Shown in pieces: positions 53,364 to 60,300 of a stretch of DNA of 64,000 nucleotides. The DNA is from Clostridium_AT radicumherbarum (GTDB taxonomy: Bacteria > Bacillota > Clostridia > Clostridiales > Clostridiaceae): NCBI RefSeq assembly GCF_045310525.1, contig NZ_JBJHZY010000002.1, positions 682,001-746,000 of the forward strand, written 5' to 3'. How positions within the stretch are numbered: the first letter of the stretch is position 1; each line of letters begins with the position of its first letter. The notes beneath the pieces are model-generated. The model did not search any database, was not told the origin of the DNA, and saw nothing but the letters and a program-made list of their open reading frames with translations. Position numbers and translations under genes: made by a program.

Positions 53364-53422
53364 AAAAAGGACGTTACCAATGTCATGAGAAATTACATGA
53401 TCATTGGCGGTGTCCCTTTTTT
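53364..53422 (+). terminator. Intrinsic terminator after the exported protein gene
   Basis: Nested arms GGAC/GTCC, CCAATG/CATTGG and CATG/CATG form a long hairpin (AAAAAGGACG... to ...GTCCCTTTTTT). T- and A-runs flank it on both sides, so it can act in both directions between convergent genes. Confidence 0.8.
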
Positions 53423-53488
53423 AGCTTAAAACCCAATTGTTCTATTCTTTATTTTTTAAAAATCAATTTGTCATTTAATTCATGAGCT

Positions 53489-53515
53489 GTGGCAAAAGAA
53501 ACGGACTCATGCCAC
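53489..53515 (-). repeat. REP-like palindrome copy g, after the SpoIID-CWB2 gene
   Basis: On the minus strand GTGGCATGAGTCCG, then TTTCTTTTGCCAC, with perfect GTGGCA/TGCCAC arms. It begins seven bases after the TAA in sense orientation. Confidence 0.75.
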
Positions 53516-53522
53516 GTCCAAC

Positions 53523-55682
53523 TTAATTAGTTACGCCAGTTAAAGATTTAAGTACAGTATCACTTACAGCACCAGTTTGTCCAAATACAGTTGCATCTAT
53601 GCTGTTTGCATTGCTGGCAGCAAATTTTATATAATTTTGAGCTTCTGTTACCTGATTTGGATCTGCAAGCACTATTGGTGCCCTATAAAGAGCAGCATAA
53701 ACACTACCTGAAAGTGCATCAGCAAACTGTTGACCTGTAGCAATACCTATCCTATTTGGAGTATTAAATAAGGCACTATTAATTTTTTTGCTTGTTTCGT
53801 ATCTGTTACTTCCTCCAAGTCTTATAACTTTATCATCCCCGTAGCCAAGCATTGTTTTTACTTTATTAAGAACATTGTCCGAAACAACTCCATTACCACC
53901 AGCAATATAAACCTTATCAGGTTTCATTGATGAAATATACTTCTCCTCATCTGGAGTTAGACTATCCTTATTAGATAAAAGTATAGACCAACCATTTAAT
54001 GCTGCTGCAGGAGAAATACTTAAAGCATCAGGGAAATCATTTGCAGTTGCTATAACAAGTCCAGTTGAACTTGCTGCATTTAATGCATTTAACTGATTTA
54101 CTATCTGTGTATTAGTATCAAATCTATTTGTGCCGCCTAATCTTCTAAAATTATAGCCCATTGAAGTAAGCTTTGCTTCAAAATCCTTACTTATAACTCC
54201 TTCTCCACCTAATAAATATACATTGCCTCCTTGATTTAAATGGCTTGCAATATAATTTAGCGCTGGTGAGCTTCCAGCTGAAGTTGGTTTAGCATCAACC
54301 AAAAGAATTGGTGCTGATACTGCTTTTGCAAGTACTGAGCCAGATAATGCATCAGGGAAGTCAGCACCTGTTGCTAACACAACATTGTTTATTTTGCCGC
54401 TGTACATATTTTCTGCAATTTGTACTGAGGTTTCATATCTATTTTGTCCGCCGAGCCTTGTTGGTGCTCCATTTATTATAGTTCCGCTTGCATTGGCATT
54501 AAGATAGTCAATATTACAAAAATAAAACTTCAATATAGAATCATAATTCAAGCCCGCATTAGCCCTTGAAAATGCGCCCCATTGACTCATTCCCATTCCA
54601 TGCCCGTATCTTACATTAAAGACAAAACTGCCATCATTTTGTTGTTTTGCTGTAAACCAATTACTTAATAAATTAAAAAAGCTTTTAGGATTATTTGTGG
54701 CGTCATTAATATCTAAGACTAAAATAGCATCATTGGTACCATTATTATAAGTTATATTAAGAGTGTTTACATTTTGTTTGCCAGCTACATTAACTATATC
54801 CATACTTTTAAACTGTACAGCGTTTAAGTTTTTATATTTATCATTATTTTGAATTAATTTTAATATATCTGCCGGTGTATATGTAACAACATTACGAACA
54901 TCATAGGTATCTTGTGTTTGACTTGGTAAATATGGATAACCAGTATATGGCTCAGTCCATCCTCCATTACTTGATGAATACAAAGCATCTATAATGCCTC
55001 CATTATAAGTCAAAACCTTCCCATTGGTGTCTGTTACAGCTTGATTAGATTTAGTGCTTGATGGGCTATATCCATTATATACCTGGGAATTTGTATCGTC
55101 ACTTACATTGAAACCCTGACTAATATATTTACCTGAATTCTTAATAGCCCATGTCCTTGAAGCTATAGCTTGAGCCTTTAAAGCCTCTGATGGAAAAGTA
55201 TCCCCTTCTTCATAAGGAACTACACCTTTAACATAATCTTCCATCTTTAAATTATTAATTGGAATAAAGCATGTCCCATTATTTTTAAAGGTCATGTTGC
55301 CAGCAAATTGTCTCATGTAAATTTGATTATTATATTTTTTATTAAATTTAATAAATGTATCCGTATTTAGCGGTTTTATTGTTATATCACTGTTTGTTGA
55401 ATAAAATAAAACACCATTTTTATATAAATTTAACGCAGAATTTTCTAAACGAATACAATAACTATTATTTCCATTAATAATTATACCTTGTCCATCAATT
55501 ATGTAATCACCTGTTAGCGTAAAATCCAAGGTAGTAATGCTACCCATGGAAGTAAATCCTACAGAAATTCCCTTCATGTAAGTATCAGAAATTGTTGCAG
55601 CTTGTCCAATAATTGGACTGCTAATTAAAACAGCTGCAATAGTAGAAATCGCTATTAACTTATTAAATCTTTTACTAAACAT
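53523..55682 (-). CDS. Secreted SpoIID-domain protein with three CWB2 cell-wall binding repeats
   Basis: Surface protein of 719 residues. A signal peptide (about 1-29) is followed by a SpoIID/LytB-type domain (about 145-400) containing MEDYVKGVVPYEEGDTFPSE, ALKAQAIASRTWA and VRYGHGMGMSQWGAF, which carry residues of the lytic transglycosylase active site. Three CWB2 repeats follow, starting RLGGQNRYETSVQIAENM, RLGGTNRFDTNTQIVNQL and RLGGSNRYETSKKINSAL; these bind anionic wall polymers such as PSII in clostridia. It is probably a wall-attached glycan-cleaving enzyme used in vegetative growth rather than engulfment. AAGGAGG precedes the ATG. Confidence 0.92.
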   Translation of the reverse strand: MFSKRFNKLIAISTIAAVLISSPIIGQAATISDTYMKGISVGFTSMGSITTLDFTLTGDYIIDGQGIIINGNNSYCIRLENSALNLYKNGVLFYSTNSDITIKPLNTDTFIKFNKKYNNQIYMRQFAGNMTFKNNGTCFIPINNLKMEDYVKGVVPYEEGDTFPSEALKAQAIASRTWAIKNSGKYISQGFNVSDDTNSQVYNGYSPSSTKSNQAVTDTNGKVLTYNGGIIDALYSSSNGGWTEPYTGYPYLPSQTQDTYDVRNVVTYTPADILKLIQNNDKYKNLNAVQFKSMDIVNVAGKQNVNTLNITYNNGTNDAILVLDINDATNNPKSFFNLLSNWFTAKQQNDGSFVFNVRYGHGMGMSQWGAFSRANAGLNYDSILKFYFCNIDYLNANASGTIINGAPTRLGGQNRYETSVQIAENMYSGKINNVVLATGADFPDALSGSVLAKAVSAPILLVDAKPTSAGSSPALNYIASHLNQGGNVYLLGGEGVISKDFEAKLTSMGYNFRRLGGTNRFDTNTQIVNQLNALNAASSTGLVIATANDFPDALSISPAAALNGWSILLSNKDSLTPDEEKYISSMKPDKVYIAGGNGVVSDNVLNKVKTMLGYGDDKVIRLGGSNRYETSKKINSALFNTPNRIGIATGQQFADALSGSVYAALYRAPIVLADPNQVTEAQNYIKFAASNANSIDATVFGQTGAVSDTVLKSLTGVTN

Positions 55683-55787
55683 TAATCATCCTCCTTAGAT
55701 TGTTAAGTTTTTATCTAAAAACTCATTAATATTTATTATATCATATTATGTATTTTAATGTAAAATCATAAAAATTATAAAAATTAC

Positions 55788-55846
55788 TTTACCTGTCGTA
55801 GTAATTATGCTATACTAATTATACTACGACAGATGAAGTACGACAG
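55788..55846 (+). promoter_or_regulatory. Promoter of the padR operon with overlapping operator
   Basis: TTTACC (55788-55793) and TATACT (55811-55816) are spaced 17 bases. Perfect 11-base inverted arms CTGTCGTAGTA (55793-55803) and TACTACGACAG (55822-55832) flank the -10, and a third TACGACAG repeats at 55839-55846. A dyad filling the promoter spacer is the expected site for the PadR-type repressor encoded downstream (autoregulation). Confidence 0.8.
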
Positions 55847-55877
55847 ACGTAGTAGTCATTTAAAAGGAGTGACAGAC

Positions 55878-56222
55878 TTGATTAGTAGCGATGTAATACG
55901 AGGATACAATGACACAATTATATTATACCTTCTTTTAGAAGGTGATTCTTACGGCTATGAGATTTCAAAGAGTATACGTTCAATTACAAATGAACTGTAT
56001 GTTATGAAGGAAACTACACTTTATTCAGCCTTTAATCGTCTGGAGAAGAACGGATATATTGAGTCTTACTACAGTGATGAAACTTTCGGAAAAAGGCGAA
56101 CCTACTTTAAAATTACCCAAAGCGGCATAGATTACTATAAGGAAAAATGCGAAGAGTGGAAAATAACTAAAGATGTTATAAATAAATTTATAAAGGAGTT
56201 TGATAACAATGGAGACCATTAA
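55878..56222 (+). CDS. PadR family transcriptional regulator
   Basis: Winged-helix repressor of 114 residues. ILYLLLEGDSYGYEISKSI, KETTLYSAFNRLEKNGYIES and GKRRTYFKITQSGIDYYKEK are the hallmark PadR segments. I chose a TTG start with AAAGGAG eight bases upstream; an ATG at 55833 would put translation inside the operator. The gene overlaps the next by 14 bases. Pairs of a PadR regulator and a HAAS-domain membrane protein are common in Firmicutes and often respond to envelope stress; the ligand is unknown. Confidence 0.93.
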   Translation: MISSDVIRGYNDTIILYLLLEGDSYGYEISKSIRSITNELYVMKETTLYSAFNRLEKNGYIESYYSDETFGKRRTYFKITQSGIDYYKEKCEEWKITKDVINKFIKEFDNNGDH

Positions 56223-57180
56223 AAGTTATTTGGAAAACATGTTTAAGGCATTACCTAAAACAGAAGAAATTCTGCGCTTAAAAAATGAGCTTTTGAATAA
56301 TATGGAAGAAAAATACCATGAGCTAAAGGATGAAGGAAAAACCGAAAACGAAGCAATTGGAATTGTTATTTCAGAGTTTGGAAATATTGATGAATTATTA
56401 AATGAAATGGGAATAAACATCACAAAGGCTGAAGAAACACTTACAACCATTGGCATAGAAGAAGCCCGTGAGTTTATATTTTTAAAGCAAAAAACCTCAA
56501 ACCTTATTGGCATAGGAGTTTCATTAATATTGATTGGAGTGTCACTTCTAGTATTCTTGTCACAATTAGTGGAAAATAAGCTAATATTTCAAGCTCTGCC
56601 AAGGGATGTCCAAAACACTCCTTCTGTAATTTTACTGTTTCTATTTATTGTTCCAGCAGTAGGTATGTTTATTTATTCAGGAACTAAACTAGAAAAATTT
56701 AAGTATATAGATGAAGGACAGTTTGGAATTGACTTAACTACTAAATCTATATTATCTAACGAGTATTCAGTAATTTCACCCAAAAAAACTATTGGAATAA
56801 TTACAGGTGTTTGCCTCTGCATCCTATCTCCAGTTGTTGTAATCATAGCTTCCCTATTTGGCAGTAATGCCTCAACTTATGGTGCAAGCCTGCTTTTAAT
56901 AATGGTAGCAGCTGCTGTATTTATCTTCATTAGAGTTGGAAGTCTATCTGATGCCTATAAAAAGCTTCTAAAAAAAGATGAATTTAGTCCTATTCGTAAA
57001 CAGGAAAATAAGGTTATCGGCGCTGTAGCTGCACTAGTATGGCCTCTAGCTACCTGTGCATTTTTGGTGGCAGGTCTTGTGTTTAATCTTTGGTATATAT
57101 GCTGGATTATCTTCCCTGTTACTGGCATATTATTTGGAGCCTTCAGCGCATTTTACAGCACATTAAAAACTAAGGAATAG
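56209..57180 (+). CDS. HAAS-domain (DUF1700/permease prefix type) membrane protein
   Basis: Protein of 323 residues. The N-terminal helical HAAS domain (about 1-75; YLENMFKALPKTEEILRLKN and EAIGIVISEFGNIDELLNEM) is followed by about six membrane helices in two blocks. HAAS domains occur with PadR regulators and are thought to transmit a signal. AAGGAG lies ten bases before the ATG and the start overlaps padR, so the pair is translationally coupled. It ends in a terminator. Confidence 0.85.
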   Translation: METIKSYLENMFKALPKTEEILRLKNELLNNMEEKYHELKDEGKTENEAIGIVISEFGNIDELLNEMGINITKAEETLTTIGIEEAREFIFLKQKTSNLIGIGVSLILIGVSLLVFLSQLVENKLIFQALPRDVQNTPSVILLFLFIVPAVGMFIYSGTKLEKFKYIDEGQFGIDLTTKSILSNEYSVISPKKTIGIITGVCLCILSPVVVIIASLFGSNASTYGASLLLIMVAAAVFIFIRVGSLSDAYKKLLKKDEFSPIRKQENKVIGAVAALVWPLATCAFLVAGLVFNLWYICWIIFPVTGILFGAFSAFYSTLKTKE

Positions 57181-57265
57181 CAGGCATTTAAGGAATATGG
57201 AACAAAATTGCAGTCGTAAAATTATATACTAATAAGAAAAATAGCTAGAATATATAAAATATGTT

Positions 57266-57302
57266 ACATGAGCTGATGGTTTACATTAGCTCATGTTTTT
57301 TT
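57266..57302 (+). terminator. Intrinsic terminator after the HAAS gene
   Basis: ACATGAGCT-GATG and CAT-AGCTCATGT pair around a short loop, followed by seven T. Confidence 0.85.
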
Positions 57303-57381
57303 GATTAAAAATTTTGATAATAAAATCTTTTAGTGCATATTTATGTGTGTCAAGAGAAAAGAAAAAAGGAGGTGAAGCTTT

Positions 57382-57606
57382 ATGGCTCTTCAAAACACAT
57401 TAGCACAATCTGCCGTTACTATAAGATATAAGAACGGCATAGATTCAACAGGAAAGGACATCATTAAAACTAAGAAATTCTCTAATGTGAAGGTAACTGC
57501 AACTGATCAAAATGTTTATGACACTGCAGCTGCTCTTGCAGGTCTTATGGAATATGAGCTAAATGACATTTTAAGAAGCAATGATTGCTTTCTTATTAAT
57601 GGCTAG
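57382..57606 (+). CDS. DUF1659 domain-containing protein
   Basis: A 74-residue cytosolic protein, AAAAGGAGGTG upstream. The pattern LAQSAVTIRYKNGIDSTGKD followed by KTKKFSNVKVTATDQNVYDT and AAALAGLMEYELNDI fits DUF1659 (YvlD-like small proteins of Firmicutes). No function is known. It forms a standard pair with the DUF2922 gene 45 bases downstream. A stretch of about 200 bases with the HAAS terminator separates it from the PadR operon. Confidence 0.85.
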   Translation: MALQNTLAQSAVTIRYKNGIDSTGKDIIKTKKFSNVKVTATDQNVYDTAAALAGLMEYELNDILRSNDCFLING

Positions 57607-57651
57607 TTCCATAAAACCATCACCTTAATTTAATGAAAGGGGGAAAATGAT

Positions 57652-57873
57652 ATGGCTGAAAAAACTTTAGTTATGACATTCTTAAATAGCTCAGGTTCAA
57701 AAGCAAGCATTTCACTTCCTGGTGTAAGAGATAATGTTACACAAGAAGAAATATCTGCTGCTATGGATGTTATAATTACAAAGAATATATTTCAATCTTC
57801 AGGTGGAGATTTGATAACCAGACAAGCTGCTCAGATAACTGAGAAGAATGTTACCACACTGGAAGTTAGATAA
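57652..57873 (+). CDS. DUF2922 domain-containing protein
   Basis: A 73-residue protein. LVMTFLNSSGSKASISLPGV, QEEISAAMDVIITKNIF and SGGDLITRQAAQITEKNVTT are characteristic of DUF2922. GAAAGGGGG lies eight bases upstream of the ATG. Like its DUF1659 partner, it has no known role; both are abundant, short, beta-alpha proteins often expressed together. Confidence 0.88.
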   Translation: MAEKTLVMTFLNSSGSKASISLPGVRDNVTQEEISAAMDVIITKNIFQSSGGDLITRQAAQITEKNVTTLEVR

Positions 57874-57874
57874 G

Positions 57875-57902
57875 AAAAAGGGGTACGCTGTACCCCTTTT
57901 AG
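57875..57902 (+). terminator. Intrinsic terminator after the DUF2922 gene
   Basis: AAAAGGGGTAC-GCT-GTACCCCTTTT begins one base after the stop codon. A tight stem with a T-run; also symmetrical enough to serve the convergent peptidase gene. Confidence 0.9.
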
Positions 57903-57957
57903 TTTTGTGCCTAAAATGTTTATTGAGAACCTAATGGTATCACCTGCTCAAATGCTG

Positions 57958-58500
57958 TTAGGCCATTATACGGATAATTAAGCTAGGTACGAAAGTTGCT
58001 ACCGCTATTCCGTAAAGCAAATCCAGCCAAACAACTGATCCCATGGCGCCAATATAGATTAAAAATACAATAGGTGCACCTAAAATCTTTGAAAGTAAGG
58101 GAGTCTCCTTATCTTTAACTGTATTCCAAAGACTTTGTGCATCTCCTGTGCTTGGAAAGGAATGCATTGCTATTGAAACCCCAAGCCAAATTAGAAAAAA
58201 GTCTAAAATATTGGTACCTGTAAATTTATCACCAAAATATAATATTGGTATTGCTGCTGGAAGCGCAATTAATGCTCCCAAAATAGTATTTATAAGGAAT
58301 GGTCCAATTCCTATCAAGATTTGCTGAAATGAACTTTTAGGCCTTTCATGTATCACATATCCTGCAGGATTACCTACCCTTATATAGCAAACATCAAGAA
58401 CAGCAACCCTACATATTCTGCAGAATAATTGGTGAGCAATTTCATGAACTATAACCCCAGGAAAAGTTAAAATTGTTATTATAAATCCAGGTATAAGCAT
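57958..58500 (-). CDS. Membrane metalloprotease-like protein (HExxH, M50/DUF3267-like)
   Basis: Integral membrane protein of 180 residues with four to five helices. The first helix ends in VIVHEIAHQLFCR, a HExxH zinc motif with the membrane topology of site-2-type or DUF3267 proteases. A later MHSFPSTGDAQSLW may supply the third ligand (Asp). It follows the TPR protein gene by 20 bases, so both are under the c-di-GMP-I riboswitch. The substrate is unknown. It could be an active intramembrane protease or a pseudo-enzyme; this cannot be decided from sequence. Confidence 0.82.
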   Translation of the reverse strand: MLIPGFIITILTFPGVIVHEIAHQLFCRICRVAVLDVCYIRVGNPAGYVIHERPKSSFQQILIGIGPFLINTILGALIALPAAIPILYFGDKFTGTNILDFFLIWLGVSIAMHSFPSTGDAQSLWNTVKDKETPLLSKILGAPIVFLIYIGAMGSVVWLDLLYGIAVATFVPSLIIRIMA

Positions 58501-58520
58501 TTTTTCATTCTCCTTTTATC

Positions 58521-59657
58521 CTAAATTTGCTTTTGCCATTGCAAAGTGCCATCAAAAATTGATTTCAGCAGGTTATCAGTATATTTATCTGTATTATTCG
58601 AATTCTGATAAATTTTGTAGTATTTATCTCTTTCACTAATTAAATTATTATAATGATAAGCTAATGCAAGATTTGCAGTTACAGTTGCATCCTGACTATC
58701 TAAATTATATGCTGTTTTAGCATATTCAAGGCCTTTAGCATTATTTCTTCGTTTCAGCTCGATCTTAGATAGTGTTATAAGAGCACCTACATCTTCAGTA
58801 TTATGCTTAAGAACCTTATTACAATACTCTACACCTTCATCGTACTTACCTAGTTCCCTATAAGTAGCAGCCTGAAGAAGATATCCTGCATAAAAATCAG
58901 GATAATTACTAATTACTCTAGACAAAACTTGACTTGCTTCATTAAAATTTTTCATATCAAAATATAAATTTGCAAGGTAATAAGCACCATATACCTCTTT
59001 AGGATTTTTATCCACAATCGGCTTAACTATATTCACAATATCCTCAGTCTTAGAATTCTGCAGGTTTTTTATTTTATCATATAATTCACTGCTTGGATTA
59101 TAATATGTATCAAGCTTACTGGTTGTTGTATTAACTTCATCAACTAATTCTTTTTTCATTTTTTTATTAGATGGCGATTCACCTGTAATCTGATCAAATA
59201 CCTTGTATGCTTCCTCTATTCTTTCATCTTCATAATATGATACATATAACCTTACTAATGCCTTATCGGATTCTGGATGCTCCTTTAATGCATTTTCATA
59301 ATGATAAATTGCTGTAGCATATTTTGCAGCTTTTTCGGCTTGAAGTCCTCTTTCATACTCAACTCCTGAGCTAATACTTTTTGGAAACTTCCATAGAGAA
59401 AAAAGTATAACTAAAATGATAAATAAAGAAACCAACTTTATTTGTTTAGGAATAGGTCTTCTAGAAAGCTTGTCCCTACATTCCTTACATAGTTTTAGGT
59501 TATACCCCTCCTCAATATCCAAATTCCCACAGTTCTTGCATCCCCAAAAATTATCCGTAGGGTCCTCATTAATTCCATCAGAAGACTCTTCCGATGCCTT
59601 CTGCTCTTCTACTGAAGCCCTAGTATCATCATTCCCGTGTTCGTTCTCCACACTCAT
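58521..59657 (-). CDS. Zinc-ribbon, single-pass membrane protein with TPR repeats
   Basis: Protein of 378 residues. An acidic, disordered N-terminus (about 1-33) leads to a zinc ribbon (GCKNCGN and LCKECRDK, CxxC-x15-CxxC), a membrane helix (about 72-90) and about six TPR-type repeats (ATAIYHYENALKEHPESDKA, EASQVLSRVISNYPDFYAGY, KYDEGVEYCNKVLKHNTEDV). The repeats should lie outside or on the opposite side from the zinc ribbon and bind other proteins. It is first in a two-gene operon with the metalloprotease and downstream of a c-di-GMP riboswitch. No known pathway is assigned. Confidence 0.85.
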   Translation of the reverse strand: MSVENEHGNDDTRASVEEQKASEESSDGINEDPTDNFWGCKNCGNLDIEEGYNLKLCKECRDKLSRRPIPKQIKLVSLFIILVILFSLWKFPKSISSGVEYERGLQAEKAAKYATAIYHYENALKEHPESDKALVRLYVSYYEDERIEEAYKVFDQITGESPSNKKMKKELVDEVNTTTSKLDTYYNPSSELYDKIKNLQNSKTEDIVNIVKPIVDKNPKEVYGAYYLANLYFDMKNFNEASQVLSRVISNYPDFYAGYLLQAATYRELGKYDEGVEYCNKVLKHNTEDVGALITLSKIELKRRNNAKGLEYAKTAYNLDSQDATVTANLALAYHYNNLISERDKYYKIYQNSNNTDKYTDNLLKSIFDGTLQWQKQI

Positions 59658-60185
59658 TTAAATAACATCTCCTTTTCTAAATCATATGTGCAAATAAGAT
59701 GGTTTAAACCTAAAAAGTATAAAACTTGCCCAATAACTAAATTGTAAATCACACCATATAGAAAATAATGTGTTTGATTAGATGTTGAACCCATAAATGA
59801 GCATAGATAAGGATAATCACGACATGAAAAAAAATCCTACTTAGGAAGCCCGGCTGTCATAGAATATTCCTTAGACCCGCAGCTTTGCGTCTTTACCTTT
59901 CGATAAATTTGCTATTATCTATGGACTTTATGTAAAATTAATGAATTTTTTGTAATATTTTAGGCTTATATTTAACATATTACCATATATATCTTGTAAA
60001 ATAAATACTATTTAGAGAGGTTAAGTATTAGAAAAACTATTATTTCTTCTCACTATTTTGATACATAACAAAAATTAATAATTGTTAACATTTAAACTTT
60101 ATTAACTATTGAAAAAATTCTCATAAAATAATATACTAATATAAACCTAATTCAATTAAAAATTTATACAATCCAACAGGGGGCA
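59658..60185. other. Intergenic region with the c-di-GMP riboswitch and AT-rich spacer
   Basis: No protein gene. The minus-strand riboswitch is at 59838-59922. The rest (about 59930-60180) is very AT-rich and likely holds the divergent promoters. No reliable -35/-10 pair was assigned. Confidence 0.65.
59838..59922 (-). promoter_or_regulatory. Cyclic di-GMP-I (GEMM) riboswitch
   Basis: On the minus strand the aptamer reads AGCAAATTTATCGAAAGG (P2 with GAAA tetraloop), AAAGACGCAAAGCTGCGGG, TCTAAGG, then ATGACAGCCGGGCTTCC (P3 with tetraloop receptor side). All conserved GEMM-I blocks are in order. It is followed by TCCTAAGTAGGATTTTTTTT, a short hairpin with eight T that may be the expression platform. 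The first gene starts about 180 bases downstream. Whether c-di-GMP turns expression on or off is not decided. Confidence 0.93.
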
Positions 60186-60273
60186 AACAATTAATAATTG
60201 TTTTGGCATAAATCCTAAATGGACTTTTAGGGTAATCTAGTTCATAACAATGGACGTGTTAAGTTTACCCCAC
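60186..60273 (+). repeat. Two-stem leader element, copy 2 (5' of beta-CASP gene)
   Basis: AACAATTAATAATTGTT, then stem 1 AAATCC-TAAAT-GGACTTTT, then stem 2 GGGTAATCT and AGTTTACCC around 23 bases including AATGG and GTGT. Compared with copy 1, stem 2 differs at paired positions but remains mostly complementary. It ends about 28 bases before the ATG, upstream of CGGGAGGG. Confidence 0.7.
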
Positions 60274-60300
60274 CAGAATAAGAAATACGGGAGGGATATT

